Notes: generated from the sequence alone by a model not told the origin. 30,123 bases of DNA from an uncultured Lewinella sp. (GCA_938021455.1 CALIGP010000044.1:1-30123), one strand, 5' to 3'; positions 1 to 8,557 are shown, numbered from the stretch's first letter. Program-made: numbers and translations.

Positions 1-968
1 GCGTCGGCGATGGTGTGCCAGCGCAGGATGTCTTTTATGTCCGCAATCGGGGTAGTTGTCAGAAAGCGCTGCAATGCCGCCATGTAGCGGGGCTGGGTAA
101 CGATAAGAGTGTCCGGAGCCTCATCCAGGCCCAGGTCGCTAAGAAATTTCTTTACGTTCATGGAAGGAATCATGGCTTCCGTCTCTTCAAGTGTGTGCCG
201 ATTATTAAAATTGCGGGCATCCCGACTCTCTACCTTATCGAGGCGTGGCTCAGCCAGCTTGGTTTCCAAGTCCAGAATTTTTTGGGCAGAGGCGTCCGCT
301 ACGGGGGCTTCGTCGCCCAGGAATTGTAGCATCCGGGAGACGTGGTTTACGTACTCTTCGCGGATTTCTATCGACTTATCGTCCTCGTCCAGGTAGAAGT
401 CGCGGTCTGGCAAGCCAAGACCGTTCGGGCCAACGTAGGCACCATTGACGGAACTGTTACTCAAATCAGGAAAGGACGACAGGCTGATAAAGGGGTGGCC
501 TACGTTAGGGTTAGTGGCTAAAACAGTCTGTAGATCGGCAACCGATTGAATGCCCTCAATGTCCTTCAGAGCTGAAGCCAGTGGCGATACGCCGAGTTCG
601 TTGCGCGCGTCCATGTTAAGCTTTGTGTCGAAGATGGCCAGTGCCTTGGCCTGGTCCGTGTCGGCAGCGTACTTACCATCTGTTTTGGCTTTATCCAGGA
701 TAGCAAGTACGTCAGCATCCGTTGCTTTGGTGAGTACGCCGAAGCCTCCCCAGATGGTTCGGTCGGCGGGGATTTCGGTTTCCTTGACCCAGTTGCCGTT
801 GACGTAGCTGTAGAAATCGTCCTTCGGATCGACTTCGGTGTCCATGTTGTCCAGGATGATCCCGTGGGGGCCATCATCAATGGAGGAAGTAGTGGTGGTT
901 GGGTCACTGCCGCAAGCAGTGAGGGCCAGGGCGAGTGTCGCCAGCAAAAATTGGTTAAATCGTTTCAT
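1..968 (-). CDS. M13 family metallopeptidase lipoprotein, N-terminal part (runs off window)
   Basis: The reading frame is open from an ATG at 968 to the left edge, giving about 322 residues without a stop. The N-terminus is a lipoprotein signal: basic start, hydrophobic stretch, lipobox LTAC with the lipidated Cys at residue 19, so the protein should be anchored in the envelope. Residues about 48-59 (KDDFYSYVNGNW) and the later YVGPNGLGLPDRDFYL and SRDARNFNN stretches match the N-terminal domain of neprilysin/PepO-type M13 zinc peptidases, which cut peptides outside the cytoplasm. The catalytic HExxH part lies beyond the window, so activity cannot be judged. It is the last gene before the edge, separated by 190 bases from purD on the same strand. 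The family call is firm; the specific substrate is unknown. Confidence 0.9.
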   Translation of the reverse strand, partial: MKRFNQFLLATLALALTACGSDPTTTTSSIDDGPHGIILDNMDTEVDPKDDFYSYVNGNWVKETEIPADRTIWGGFGVLTKATDADVLAILDKAKTDGKYAADTDQAKALAIFDTKLNMDARNELGVSPLASALKDIEGIQSVADLQTVLATNPNVGHPFISLSSFPDLSNSSVNGAYVGPNGLGLPDRDFYLDEDDKSIEIREEYVNHVSRMLQFLGDEAPVADASAQKILDLETKLAEPRLDKVESRDARNFNNRHTLEETEAMIPSMNVKKFLSDLGLDEAPDTLIVTQPRYMAALQRFLTTTPIADIKDILRWHTIAD

Positions 969-1115
969 GTTGATCCGGTTTGTTAAGGCAAATAATGTTC
1001 GCGCGAAATTACAACGGTCCCAGAGGGCTACCAGCCTTAATCGATGAATCAGCTACCTCGCTGACGAAAGCTACGTCTAGATTTCGACGAACGATGCCAG
1101 AGCCAGGATCAAAAT

Positions 1116-1135
1116 GCAGGTCTTTTCAGACCAGC
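1116..1135 (-). terminator. Weak intrinsic terminator after purD
   Basis: An 8-bp stem with one mismatch and a 4-base loop, read on the minus strand, is followed by ATTTTGAT. It lies about 25 bases past the purD stop codon. The U-tract is short, so termination may be inefficient. Confidence 0.4.
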
Positions 1136-1158
1136 ATATAACAACAACCTTTCTTTTC

Positions 1159-2430
1159 CTACAAATCAAACCCAATATCCCCCCGGTAATTCACGCCCTC
1201 AAATTGAATTTTTTTAGCGTTGGCATAACTCAGTTCCAAGGCTTCCTCGAAAGTGTCACCGTAACTGGTGACGGCCAGAACGCGGCCGCCGCTGGTGACT
1301 AATTCTCCCGCTTCGTTCAGCGCGGTACCTGCGTGGAAGACCATACTTCCCTCTACCTCGTCTAGCCCCGTGATGAGTTTACCTTTTTCATAGGCGGCGG
1401 GGTACCCGCCGCTGACGAGCACAACCGTAGCCGCCTGCCGCTCGTCCATTTCAACGGTAGCGGTGGCTAGCTCTCCGTCGGCCATTTCCAGGCAGAGTTG
1501 CATCATATCGGAATCAAGCCGAGCCATGACGGACTGGGTTTCCGGATCGCCCATCCGGCAGTTATACTCAATGACGTAGGGCTCATTATCTACCGAGATC
1601 AACCCAATGAAGATGAAGCCTTTGTAATCCAGATTTCGTTTCTGGATACCTTTCATGGTTGGCATGATGACCCGTTGCTCGACCTTTGCCATCATATCCG
1701 CGTCCACAAAAGGTGGATGACTCACGGAGCCCATGCCCCCTGTATTCGGGCCAGTATCCCCCACCCCGATGCGCTTATAATCTTTAGCCACGGGGAGCAC
1801 ACGGAAGTTTTTACCATCGGATAGCACGAAGACGGAAAACTCAATTCCGTCGAGAAAGTCTTCTACGACAACTTCGGCACTGGCGTCACCGAACTTCCCG
1901 CCCAGCATATCCTTGAGTTCGGCCTGCGCCTCTCCTACGTCATTAAGGATTACAACCCCTTTCCCGGCAGCAAGGCCGTCGGCCTTGAGCACGATGGGCG
2001 GCTCGCGGGTTTCGAGGTAAGCCAGGCCTTCCGTCAGGGTTGCGGCAGAAAAAGACTGGTAGCCCGCTGTTGGGATGTTGAATTCCGCCATGAACTCCTT
2101 GCCGTAGGCCTTACTTCCTTCCAGCTGCGCAGCTTCTGCGCTGGGCCCGATGAAGCGGACGTGCTTGAGCACATCCTCTTTAGCGAAAAAGTCTTGAACG
2201 CCTAAGACCAATGGCTCCTCCGGGCCACAAACAACCAGGCTGATGTTCTTCTCCAGTACCGTCGCCTTCAGCGCCGAAAAATCCTTAGGGCTCACGGATA
2301 GGTTAGTACCGAATTCAGCCGTTCCGGCGTTTCCCGGAGCAATGAATAAAGACTTACAGAGGGGGCTTTGGCTCAGTCGCCAGGCGAGTGCATGTTCGCG
2401 GCCGCCGCCGCCCAGGAGAAGGACATTCAT
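1159..2430 (-). CDS. purD: Phosphoribosylamine-glycine ligase (GAR synthetase)
   Basis: Catalyses the ATP-dependent joining of glycine to 5-phosphoribosylamine, the second step of de novo purine synthesis in the cytoplasm. The protein is 423 residues, the normal length. It starts with the PurD signature GGGGREHALAW, has the ATP-grasp elements KADGLAAGKGV (about residues 149-159) and NTGGMGS, and the GDPETQ motif near the end of the ATP-grasp domain. It is the last gene of a three-gene minus-strand run, 31 bases after the DUF1648 gene, and is probably cotranscribed with it. A purine gene behind two envelope-type genes of unknown role is not an obvious functional pairing. Nothing in the sequence looks broken. 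Confidence 0.97.
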   Translation of the reverse strand: MNVLLLGGGGREHALAWRLSQSPLCKSLFIAPGNAGTAEFGTNLSVSPKDFSALKATVLEKNISLVVCGPEEPLVLGVQDFFAKEDVLKHVRFIGPSAEAAQLEGSKAYGKEFMAEFNIPTAGYQSFSAATLTEGLAYLETREPPIVLKADGLAAGKGVVILNDVGEAQAELKDMLGGKFGDASAEVVVEDFLDGIEFSVFVLSDGKNFRVLPVAKDYKRIGVGDTGPNTGGMGSVSHPPFVDADMMAKVEQRVIMPTMKGIQKRNLDYKGFIFIGLISVDNEPYVIEYNCRMGDPETQSVMARLDSDMMQLCLEMADGELATATVEMDERQAATVVLVSGGYPAAYEKGKLITGLDEVEGSMVFHAGTALNEAGELVTSGGRVLAVTSYGDTFEEALELSYANAKKIQFEGVNYRGDIGFDL

Positions 2431-2461
2431 AAATAATACTGGTGGTTCGCCGCGAAGGTAA

Positions 2462-2977
2462 TCACTTCGCCTTATTCGCCTCCATCATGTAGTAAATGAT
2501 TGCCGCGAAAAGAACAACAACGGAGCCTCCAAGGATCCACATGTTCAGCATTCCGCCTCCCTTCGTGACGGTAGTCACGATTTCGTACGTCAGCCAAGAC
2601 AGCATCAGCGTGGTAATCAATCGAATCACTGCAATCAACTGCAGGGCGATCCGGTGTTGGGCGGCGGCGTTCTCTTCCGTAATGGTTACGGGGTAATTAA
2701 ACCATTTAAAACTACTCTTCGTCGTTAGCTCCAGCACGTAGAATAGTACAAGATTGATCGCTGGTAAGATCCATAGGGTAAGTTTAGAGCCAAATCCGTC
2801 CGCCTCTCCCCTACCATTAAAGTGGATCGGGATGGTTTCGGGTAGTGCGCCATAGTTAAAGGCGACTACCGCAAAGCCAAGGATAACGGCTGCAAGGGGA
2901 ATGATGCGATACATCCCTTCGGTCATGGGGTTCACAACAGCGTGGCGGGGGTCTTTATCAGTATTCAGTAGGCTCAT
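2462..2977 (-). CDS. DUF1648-type integral membrane protein
   Basis: A 171-residue protein with about four hydrophobic segments (near residues 30-48, 88-106, 112-134, 145-165). The stretch IPIHFNGRGEADGFGSK after the first helix matches the DUF1648 signature shared with SdpI-like immunity and membrane proteins, in which a short polar loop carries a conserved HF.G.G pattern. No enzymatic function is known to me. The start ATG overlaps the stop of the upstream DUF2911 gene by one base (TAATG), which points to translational coupling. I infer a cytoplasmic-membrane protein cotranscribed with its neighbours. Confidence 0.75.
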   Translation of the reverse strand: MSLLNTDKDPRHAVVNPMTEGMYRIIPLAAVILGFAVVAFNYGALPETIPIHFNGRGEADGFGSKLTLWILPAINLVLFYVLELTTKSSFKWFNYPVTITEENAAAQHRIALQLIAVIRLITTLMLSWLTYEIVTTVTKGGGMLNMWILGGSVVVLFAAIIYYMMEANKAK

Positions 2978-4470
2978 TAGTTCAGGATTTCATCCGTCCC
3001 CAAGTAAAGCTTATTTTTCGTGTAATACCAATGTCTTTCGGCGGGTAGCTTCATTCTATCGATAATCGTCTCTCCTTCCAGCAAAATATACTCTCCGGTT
3101 CCAGGGCCGTCCTTCTCGTGGTAGAAGGCATATCCGCTCATTGCGTAAGTCTCCTGGTCGAAATAGAAAAACCAGACATCCTTTCCGGTTTCCGGGGCGT
3201 AGTGTACTTCGAGTTCCAGCATTTCTTTATCGTCAAACCAGACTTTATGGACGTTGGGCTGCAGCATTGTTCCGGCATCTTCCAGCTTCATTGGCAGGCC
3301 GAACAGGTAGGTGTAGTAATCCCGCATGGTCAGCGTCCGATCCTCCGTAAGTCGAAGTTTTTCCCTTTTTTCATCGCTGATATCCATGTTTCCGTTCAGG
3401 CTAAAGGAATAGGTCCCTTCGAGATACCGCAGCTGCACTTTATCCCGGCCACGGGTTTGCTGCAGGTCAAAGTCAGCGGTGTGTGGATAGAGGGTCAGGC
3501 GGGTATGGCGAACACTATTGTCCGGCCGGCTTTCTGCCAGTTGCAGTAGGTGAGACCGCTTCCCCCATTGCCGGTCAGGATCATGATACTGTAGGGAACG
3601 GGCCAATAAGGAGTCCGCCGATATTTCCGTTAGCTCCCGCGTCCAGTCTTTAAGGCTTTGCTCATTCATACGGATGTAATGCTCGTTACCCGCCTCCCGG
3701 GCCAGTTCAAGACTACGTTGCATGAGCCTTTTGCCCTTATCCTCATTTCCCAATTTATATTCAATGATGGCCTGGTAGCGGGTACGGCCAAACTGCTCCT
3801 TTTTCTTAGCCGCCCAGCGGTCCATCCAGGCTTTGGCTTTCGTCAGGCTCATACCATTATCGAGGTAGTAGCGGGCAATGGAGTAGTATTCGTTTGGGTC
3901 TCCGGCGGGGTTGAGGTGCTGGGCTGCCCGGTCAGCGACCTGATCTTCGGTGGGTAGAGAGATGGGCAGGCTCAGCCGCTGCCATTCCCATTCCAGGGTG
4001 AGGTCCACAGATTGAGGGTTAACGTTTAGCCAGCGGTACTCAAGCGTCTCTATGCGTTCGGTTAACTTTCGGGGCTTAGCCGGCACCCGGACGAGGTCAT
4101 GGCGATGATCGTAGTCGCGCGCGCCCCAGTTCTCCGAATCGCTGTTGATTACCCAGGTCCAGTTACCTTCCTTTTCTGGCACCAGAAACAAAGAATAAGA
4201 GCCTTCCGGAATCTCGGTTTCCCCAATGGTAACCGGTCCGTCAACCGTAAGAATGGTATTCTCATTGGCGCCCGCCCGCCAAATTTTTGACCAAGGCAGC
4301 AGGTCCCCAAAAATGACGCGGCCCCGTACGTTGGGTCGGTGATAGGTGACTGACAGATTGGTGTAGCCTACCTCAACTTTCGTTTCCGCTGCCGGGCTGG
4401 CGGCGGGTGCAACAAACTGAGCTGAAAGGAAAACAGGAAAGAAGAAAGGCAGTAAATAAAGTAGTTTCAT
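2977..4470 (-). CDS. Secreted DUF2911 protein with helical middle and DUF6503-like tail
   Basis: A 497-residue protein starting with a signal peptide (MKLLYLLPFFFPVFLSAQ). Residues about 30-165 match DUF2911, a Bacteroidota-typical secreted beta domain: VEVGYTNLSVTYHRPNVRGR, then IWRAGANENT and IPEGSYSLFLVP. Residues about 175-285 look helical and repeat-like (SIARYYLDNG, AIIEYKLGNEDKG), as in long DUF2911 proteins. The last 170 residues (DYYTYLFGLPMKLEDAGT, LGTDEIL) resemble the DUF6503/LolA-like family, so this may be a natural fusion; that part is my inference. It heads the operon with the DUF1648 gene and purD. The function is unknown; a periplasmic or cell-surface role is likely. Confidence 0.8.
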   Translation of the reverse strand: MKLLYLLPFFFPVFLSAQFVAPAASPAAETKVEVGYTNLSVTYHRPNVRGRVIFGDLLPWSKIWRAGANENTILTVDGPVTIGETEIPEGSYSLFLVPEKEGNWTWVINSDSENWGARDYDHRHDLVRVPAKPRKLTERIETLEYRWLNVNPQSVDLTLEWEWQRLSLPISLPTEDQVADRAAQHLNPAGDPNEYYSIARYYLDNGMSLTKAKAWMDRWAAKKKEQFGRTRYQAIIEYKLGNEDKGKRLMQRSLELAREAGNEHYIRMNEQSLKDWTRELTEISADSLLARSLQYHDPDRQWGKRSHLLQLAESRPDNSVRHTRLTLYPHTADFDLQQTRGRDKVQLRYLEGTYSFSLNGNMDISDEKREKLRLTEDRTLTMRDYYTYLFGLPMKLEDAGTMLQPNVHKVWFDDKEMLELEVHYAPETGKDVWFFYFDQETYAMSGYAFYHEKDGPGTGEYILLEGETIIDRMKLPAERHWYYTKNKLYLGTDEILN

Positions 4471-4777
4471 GGTTTTTCGCTGAGATATTTGGACGGCACA
4501 AAGCGCCGTTCCATCAAGTAAACCTACCGTTCACCTTATTTAGTTCACAAGGCGTCCGTTTTTTCCTTCTTTTTATGGTCAGGAGTTAACGGTCTGCGCT
4601 ACGCGCTTTTTCAACACAAGGAACACAAAGGCACAAAGAGCACATAGGAGAGATTGCCCGTTAATGACTGCGTTTGGCGGTCAAATTAGTTCAAAACAAT
4701 CGTTAAGCCATGATCACTCTCCTGATCATGCTGGACAACCTTGCCCTCGTCCTTTTCTTTGCACCTGCGGCCGCGCC
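4471..4777. other. 307-base gap with repeats, no gene
   Basis: The gap lies between the DUF2911 start and the end of the YheT-like gene. I see no credible coding frame. It holds a CACAAAGG-type degenerate repeat (4611-4647), a perfect 8-bp inverted repeat with a 6-base loop (4709-4730, CATGATCA/TGATCATG) and one copy of the dispersed GCACCTGCG motif at its right end. The promoter of the DUF2911 operon should lie near 4480-4560, but I cannot place it firmly. Confidence 0.6.
4611..4647 (+). repeat. Degenerate CACAAAGG-type tandem repeat
   Basis: Four loosely repeated units of 9-10 bases (AACACAAGG, AACACAAAGG, CACAAAGAG, CACATAGG). Similar CACAAAG/CTTTGTG strings are common in intergenic DNA of several bacterial phyla; the role is unknown. 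Confidence 0.55.
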
Positions 4778-4778
4778 C
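4758..4778 (+). repeat. Dispersed 21-bp motif, copy 1
   Basis: Matches the consensus core GCACCTGCGNNCGCGCCC preceded by TTT. It sits directly behind the YheT-like gene and overlaps its stop codon by one base. See the finding on all six copies. Confidence 0.75.
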
Positions 4779-5713
4779 TATTTTGCCGTCACGAAGGCTA
4801 ACGCCCGCTCATCCATCCAGTTATGCTTTTTCCCCTTCAGGGCAAAGCCAACGTGCCCGCCCCAGTCGGGCGTTTCCAGCGTAATGAGTGGATGCGTTTT
4901 GGCCAGTTCATGTGGGTTACAGGCGTCGGGGACAATGGGATCGTTAGTGGCGTTAACGATTAGCACCGGAGCAGTGGTGCCCCCCACAAAATTACCGGAA
5001 GAGAGGTAGGCATAGTAATCGTCCAGATTATCATAATCGCTGATACAGAGAGAGGTAAGGCGATCAAAATCCCGCCAGCACTTCACCTCCTGGAGGCGGC
5101 TAAAGTCTACCCTGCCTGGGAATTGCTGCTCCTTAGCCATAATCTTTGCCGTCAGCGAGCGTCGAAACTTGATGCGGTAAATCCAGTTGTCTTTCCGGTC
5201 CAGGCTATCGGCGCTGTGCCCGATAAAAACGGGAGCAGAAAAAGCAACACCGTGGGTTACTTCCTTCGGGCGATTCTCCCCCATCGTCCCAAGATACTTC
5301 AGCGTCAGGTTCCCCCCCATGCTGTAGCCTACGAGTACAATGCGATCAAATTGCCCCGTTGCCAGCGCGTGATTAACCACCGTTTCCACATCTTCCGTCT
5401 GCCCGTGGCTGTAGAGCTTAGGGGTGCGGTTCATTTCTCCGGAGCAACTCCGACAGTTCCAGGCCAGGGCATGCCAGCCCTGTTGGTGAAAAAACCTGGC
5501 GGCACCCGCTACGTACACTCTCTTGCTGTCTCCTTCCAGGCCGTGACTCAGGATGACGAGTTGACGACTCTCGGCATGGTCCAGCCAGTCCAGGTCCAAA
5601 AAGTCACCGTCCGGGGTATCAATCCGTTCGCGGCGATAATCAATGACTACGCTTCGGAAGAGGTTGGGGGCGATGGTTTGGTAGTGAGCCTGTAGGCGTT
5701 GGGGGAAGGTCAT
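4778..5713 (-). CDS. YheT-like alpha/beta hydrolase
   Basis: A 311-residue hydrolase of the YheT/COG0429 family. HGLEGDSK (about residues 57-64) is the oxyanion region. The nucleophile elbow GYSMGG puts the catalytic Ser at 131. NATNDPIVP supplies the Asp and WGGHVGF the His. The middle NCRSCSGEMNRTPKLYSHG is typical of the family. Members act on acyl esters in the cytoplasm; the substrate here is unknown. I chose the ATG at 5713: an upstream in-frame ATG at 5794 would add 27 residues encoded almost wholly by the GTAG repeat at 5714-5777, and the usual family N-terminus fits the shorter form. It follows the 69-aa gene on the same strand, so it may be part of a CotH group. Confidence 0.88.
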   Translation of the reverse strand: MTFPQRLQAHYQTIAPNLFRSVVIDYRRERIDTPDGDFLDLDWLDHAESRQLVILSHGLEGDSKRVYVAGAARFFHQQGWHALAWNCRSCSGEMNRTPKLYSHGQTEDVETVVNHALATGQFDRIVLVGYSMGGNLTLKYLGTMGENRPKEVTHGVAFSAPVFIGHSADSLDRKDNWIYRIKFRRSLTAKIMAKEQQFPGRVDFSRLQEVKCWRDFDRLTSLCISDYDNLDDYYAYLSSGNFVGGTTAPVLIVNATNDPIVPDACNPHELAKTHPLITLETPDWGGHVGFALKGKKHNWMDERALAFVTAK

Positions 5714-5777
5714 GGGTAGACGGTAGAGTTGTAGACGGAAGTTTGGTAGTCGGTAGATGGTAGTTCTGTAGATGCAG
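5714..5777 (+). repeat. GTAG-period degenerate tandem repeat (A)
   Basis: About eight GTAG-led units of mostly 7-8 bases (GTAGACG, GTAGAGTT, GTAGTCG, GTAGATG). It lies immediately before the YheT-like start codon and shares the 11-mer GTAGACGGTAG with the copy at 24203-24281. On the coding strand it forms a CTAC-rich leader with no visible Shine-Dalgarno sequence. Confidence 0.75.
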
Positions 5778-5803
5778 GACTTGAGCGCAGCCATCGGACC
5801 AAA

Positions 5804-6013
5804 TCAGACCGCCCGAGCCACTTCACCATAAATAAGGTCTTCTTCTACCCGGCAGGTTATTGCAGAGTCGTAGTCAAGAGTGCCATCAGCGTGGTAATCG
5901 TAAAACGTACCAACGTCACCGATGGCGAAGGGTTTAAATTCATACTGGCGGACGTATCGACCGCGGTCTCCGTCCTCCAACCAGATAACGTTTGGGGGCA
6001 ATTCTTCCTGCAT
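5804..6013 (-). CDS. Hypothetical 69-residue protein after CotH
   Basis: A small, acidic, soluble-looking protein without a signal peptide or membrane segment. The ATG at 6013 lies three bases after the stop of the CotH-like gene, which suggests coupled translation and a real gene. The middle FAIGDVGTFYDYHADGTLDY is rich in Gly, Asp and Tyr and could form beta strands. I do not recognise a family. It may be a partner or regulator of the CotH-like protein, but only the position supports that. Confidence 0.55.
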   Translation of the reverse strand: MQEELPPNVIWLEDGDRGRYVRQYEFKPFAIGDVGTFYDYHADGTLDYDSAITCRVEEDLIYGEVARAV

Positions 6014-6016
6014 CGT

Positions 6017-7609
6017 TTATCTTTTTACCGCTCCTACCGTAAACCACTCCCGGCCAGACCGGGCGGGTAAAACCGTAGCGCTAATGGCCCCTTCGGCAAT
6101 CACGAAGTACTCTTCAATATCGGTTTCCGGAAGGCTTAGACTGTAGTTCCCGTCGGCTACGGCCTTTAGCTGACTGTAAGTAAAACCTCCCCTACCCTTT
6201 GGCCGGTGCGCAACCCAAACGGCAGGACTTGCCTGACCAGTCTCCAGCGTTACGGAGACAGTAACTTCTTCGCCGTCCTTCGTAGCCGTATGATCTGCGA
6301 TACCTGGCGGTGGCTTCTGAAACAACTTGTGAGCCGCTAAAAAAGCGCCCCGTTTCTTAAAAAATTCGTCGACCCCAATCACTTTACCTCCGGTCACATC
6401 CACCGTACCGTGGTAGTTCTGGGTGTAGGTCTCCGTAGGGTACAGCGGGTTAGGCTCTTGTACGACCTGCGGGGTGATGACGGTTCGAATTTTTTCCGCC
6501 CGTTCCTTGTACAGCCCGCTGGTGAACTGTTCTTCATAAATGGTCTGCAAGTGAGCGACGTACATTTTCCGAAAAAGTGGTTTATCCAGCAGCCGCAAGA
6601 TCAGGGGGCGTTGCTCGTTTCGGTCCGAAAAATGGAGGAAGGGACTTAGCTCTACCAGTTCCTTATCGGTAAGAATCTGCTTCTTGTCGACCAGGCGGAA
6701 GCCGCCTGCACTCAGGTTGAGATCCCAGATAACCGGTCTCCAGTAGCCCGAAGCATCTTTAAACAAGTAGTAGTTGTGGCAGAAAGCACCAAGATAACTG
6801 TCCAGGTTAGACATGGCGTTATTGAAGGCGAGCATCCAGAGCGTCTCATCGACATTCATGACTTTAGATAGGTCTACCTTCTCATTGCTTACGGATTTAG
6901 CCAGGTCCATGAGTTCCAACCAGCCGTGATCCGACTTTTTAATCTCATAGCGGGCAGCATAACAGGCAGAATCCTGACCGAGGTAAGCGAGGCTTGCGCC
7001 CAGTCCTGGCGGGCAGCTGGAGGGCGGTGCGTCTTTACTCTCTGGGTCACACTTGATGAGCAGGCCTTCTTCGGAAGCAAACTCTTCCGACCAAAAAAGC
7101 TCATCGACTGATTCGGTCAGGTTATACATCCCGAAGTAGTCTCCATCAACGGTTAGCCGGGCGAAGTTACAGTCAGGGGCCGCGACGTAGTCACGGGCAA
7201 TTTGGTAGGACAATGCTTCCCGCAGGAAGCTGGGGTCTCGGAAGACGTTGCTTAGCTTCAGCGTCCGGTAGCGGCCATCCACGCGCTGGGCCTTGTCCGT
7301 GTAGGATACTTTAATGTTGAACGGCAACTTCTTTTTTTCCTCCCTGGCGGGGGAAAAGTAAGAGCTGTTTCCCTTGAGGCGTACCCCAACACTATCGTAG
7401 GTCACCCCGTCGACACGCAGGGTCGCCAGCGTCCGTTTACTGAGATTATTCTTTTTCCAGGAGTTGAGTTTTTTCTTCCAGTGAGGATCGTGCATCTCCA
7501 ATTCGACCTCCACAATTCGCTCTAGATCATAGAGATCTTTTTGGGCGCGGACGCAGGTGCAAAGGAGAATTGCAAGGGCAATGAAAGTGAAACGTAGAAA
7601 AGCACTCAT
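6017..7609 (-). CDS. CotH-like secreted protein kinase
   Basis: A 530-residue protein with a type I signal peptide (ATG at 7609, then a hydrophobic run to CVRAQ). It resembles the CotH family, atypical protein kinases first known from Bacillus spore coats and common as secreted proteins in Bacteroidota. Visible family features are VRLKGNSSYFS near the start, KLSNVFRDPSFLREALSYQI, NLTESVDELFWSEEF and WDLNLSAGGF, the last probably carrying the metal-binding Asp and Asn. The C-terminal 90 residues look like a small beta domain without a clear sorting signal. An in-frame start at 7690 would put non-signal sequence in front of the signal peptide, so I prefer 7609. It is the first gene of a probable group with the 69-aa and YheT-like genes. 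Confidence 0.85.
   Translation of the reverse strand: MSAFLRFTFIALAILLCTCVRAQKDLYDLERIVEVELEMHDPHWKKKLNSWKKNNLSKRTLATLRVDGVTYDSVGVRLKGNSSYFSPAREEKKKLPFNIKVSYTDKAQRVDGRYRTLKLSNVFRDPSFLREALSYQIARDYVAAPDCNFARLTVDGDYFGMYNLTESVDELFWSEEFASEEGLLIKCDPESKDAPPSSCPPGLGASLAYLGQDSACYAARYEIKKSDHGWLELMDLAKSVSNEKVDLSKVMNVDETLWMLAFNNAMSNLDSYLGAFCHNYYLFKDASGYWRPVIWDLNLSAGGFRLVDKKQILTDKELVELSPFLHFSDRNEQRPLILRLLDKPLFRKMYVAHLQTIYEEQFTSGLYKERAEKIRTVITPQVVQEPNPLYPTETYTQNYHGTVDVTGGKVIGVDEFFKKRGAFLAAHKLFQKPPPGIADHTATKDGEEVTVSVTLETGQASPAVWVAHRPKGRGGFTYSQLKAVADGNYSLSLPETDIEEYFVIAEGAISATVLPARSGREWFTVGAVKR
7543..7563 (-). repeat. Dispersed 21-bp motif, copy 2
   Basis: Same motif on the minus strand, inside the CotH-like gene, where it encodes the end of the signal peptide (CTCVRAQ). 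Confidence 0.75.
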
Positions 7610-7760
7610 TCTGGTGGTGGATAGCTTAAGGTCCGTGAAGGTAATGTATGTTGAACAGGAACGCGGCACCGAAGGTAAATATGTTGTCAAGCGTCGGTTT
7701 GTCGTTCTATTCGATCACCTTAAAATGAACACAAAGCCCCTTCCAGGATTTATAAAAGTT

Positions 7761-8360
7761 ATGCCCCCATTCTTCCGCCTCATCGTCGCTTTCAGTTTAT
7801 CCCTCATTGCCTTTGGTGCCCTGCGGGCACAAGGGCTGGCGCTCGACCTCCCAGCCTTCAATCAGGCCAGTCTCTCCCACCAGCAAACGGCGATGCTCAC
7901 CCTCGGCGGCTGGGCGGTGGCCAACATTGCCGTGGGTGTAAGTCTTCAGGGTAGTGCCGATGGATCCACCAAACACTTCCACCGCATGAATGCACTGTGG
8001 AACACCGTCAACCTCGGCATCGCCGGCCTGGGCTATCTCACCACCATCAAAAGCGACCCGGCTGGCTGGGATCTGGCGACTAGCCTCAGCAAACACCAGA
8101 GCTTTCAGAAGGTCCTCCTCTTCAACACCGGACTCGACGTCGGCTACGTCCTCGGCGGGCTTTACCTCACCGAGCGGGCCAAACGCCCCGGCGTCAACGC
8201 CGACCAGCTCAAAGGCTTCGGGCAGTCCATCATGCTGCAAGGGGCTTTTCTCTTCGCCTTCGACCTCATTAATGTGTTGATCGCCTCGGGCCGGAATGGA
8301 GATATCCCCTTACTACTGGGCGCTACGCAGGATGGGTTGGGAATGACCTTACAGTTTTAG
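7761..8360 (+). CDS. Small membrane protein, DUF6992-like
   Basis: A 199-residue protein with a signal-like hydrophobic N-terminus (MPPFFRLIVAFSLSL...RAQG) and about three further hydrophobic segments (LGGWAVANIAVGVSL, LGIAGLGYL, LLFNTGLDVGYVLGGLYL). The HRMNALWNTVNLGIAGLGY stretch recalls a Bacteroidota family of unknown function (DUF6992); I am not sure of the number. The frame is open back to 7557, but that part runs antisense to the CotH-like gene. ATG 7725 is an alternative start; I prefer 7761 because it leads straight into the hydrophobic segment. It is transcribed divergently from the CotH-like gene. Confidence 0.65.
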   Translation: MPPFFRLIVAFSLSLIAFGALRAQGLALDLPAFNQASLSHQQTAMLTLGGWAVANIAVGVSLQGSADGSTKHFHRMNALWNTVNLGIAGLGYLTTIKSDPAGWDLATSLSKHQSFQKVLLFNTGLDVGYVLGGLYLTERAKRPGVNADQLKGFGQSIMLQGAFLFAFDLINVLIASGRNGDIPLLLGATQDGLGMTLQF

Positions 8361-8541
8361 TAGCAGGCTCATCAAAACAATAGTTCGTTAGACTAAAAAG
8401 GAAGCAAGCCTCCCTTTCAAAAAACGGGTTCCAATTCTTTTGCCGCCTACTTTTCGCAACCGAATCCAGAAACAGTTGTTTTCCTGACAGCAGGATGTTT
8501 TTACAACTTCGCTAAAGCTTTTCCGCCCCACCGAATAACGT

Positions 8542-8549
8542 TACCTTTG
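8542..8549 (+). promoter_or_regulatory. Candidate -7 promoter element of lepA
   Basis: TACCTTTG fits the Bacteroidota -7 consensus TAnnTTTG. It ends only 8 bases before the lepA ATG, so the transcript would be nearly leaderless. The matching -33 region is poor (TTT without the G). Confidence 0.4.
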
Positions 8550-8557
8550 CGCCTCCT

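Noticed and set aside
5714..5777. Possible CRISPR array from the regular GTAG spacing
   Set aside because: Units are only 7-8 bases and degenerate, with no spacers and no cas genes nearby.
5714..5794. N-terminal extension of the YheT-like protein from the ATG at 5794
   Set aside because: The added 27 residues are encoded almost wholly by the GTAG repeat and are not expected in this family; ATG 5713 fits better.
7557..7760. Longer start for the small membrane protein at 7761
   Set aside because: The extension runs antisense to the CotH-like gene start and lacks a plausible protein character before the hydrophobic segment.
8390..8430. Possible terminator after the small membrane protein (AAAGG/CCTTT stem)
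   Set aside because: The stem has a mismatch and is followed by A residues, not T, so there is little support.
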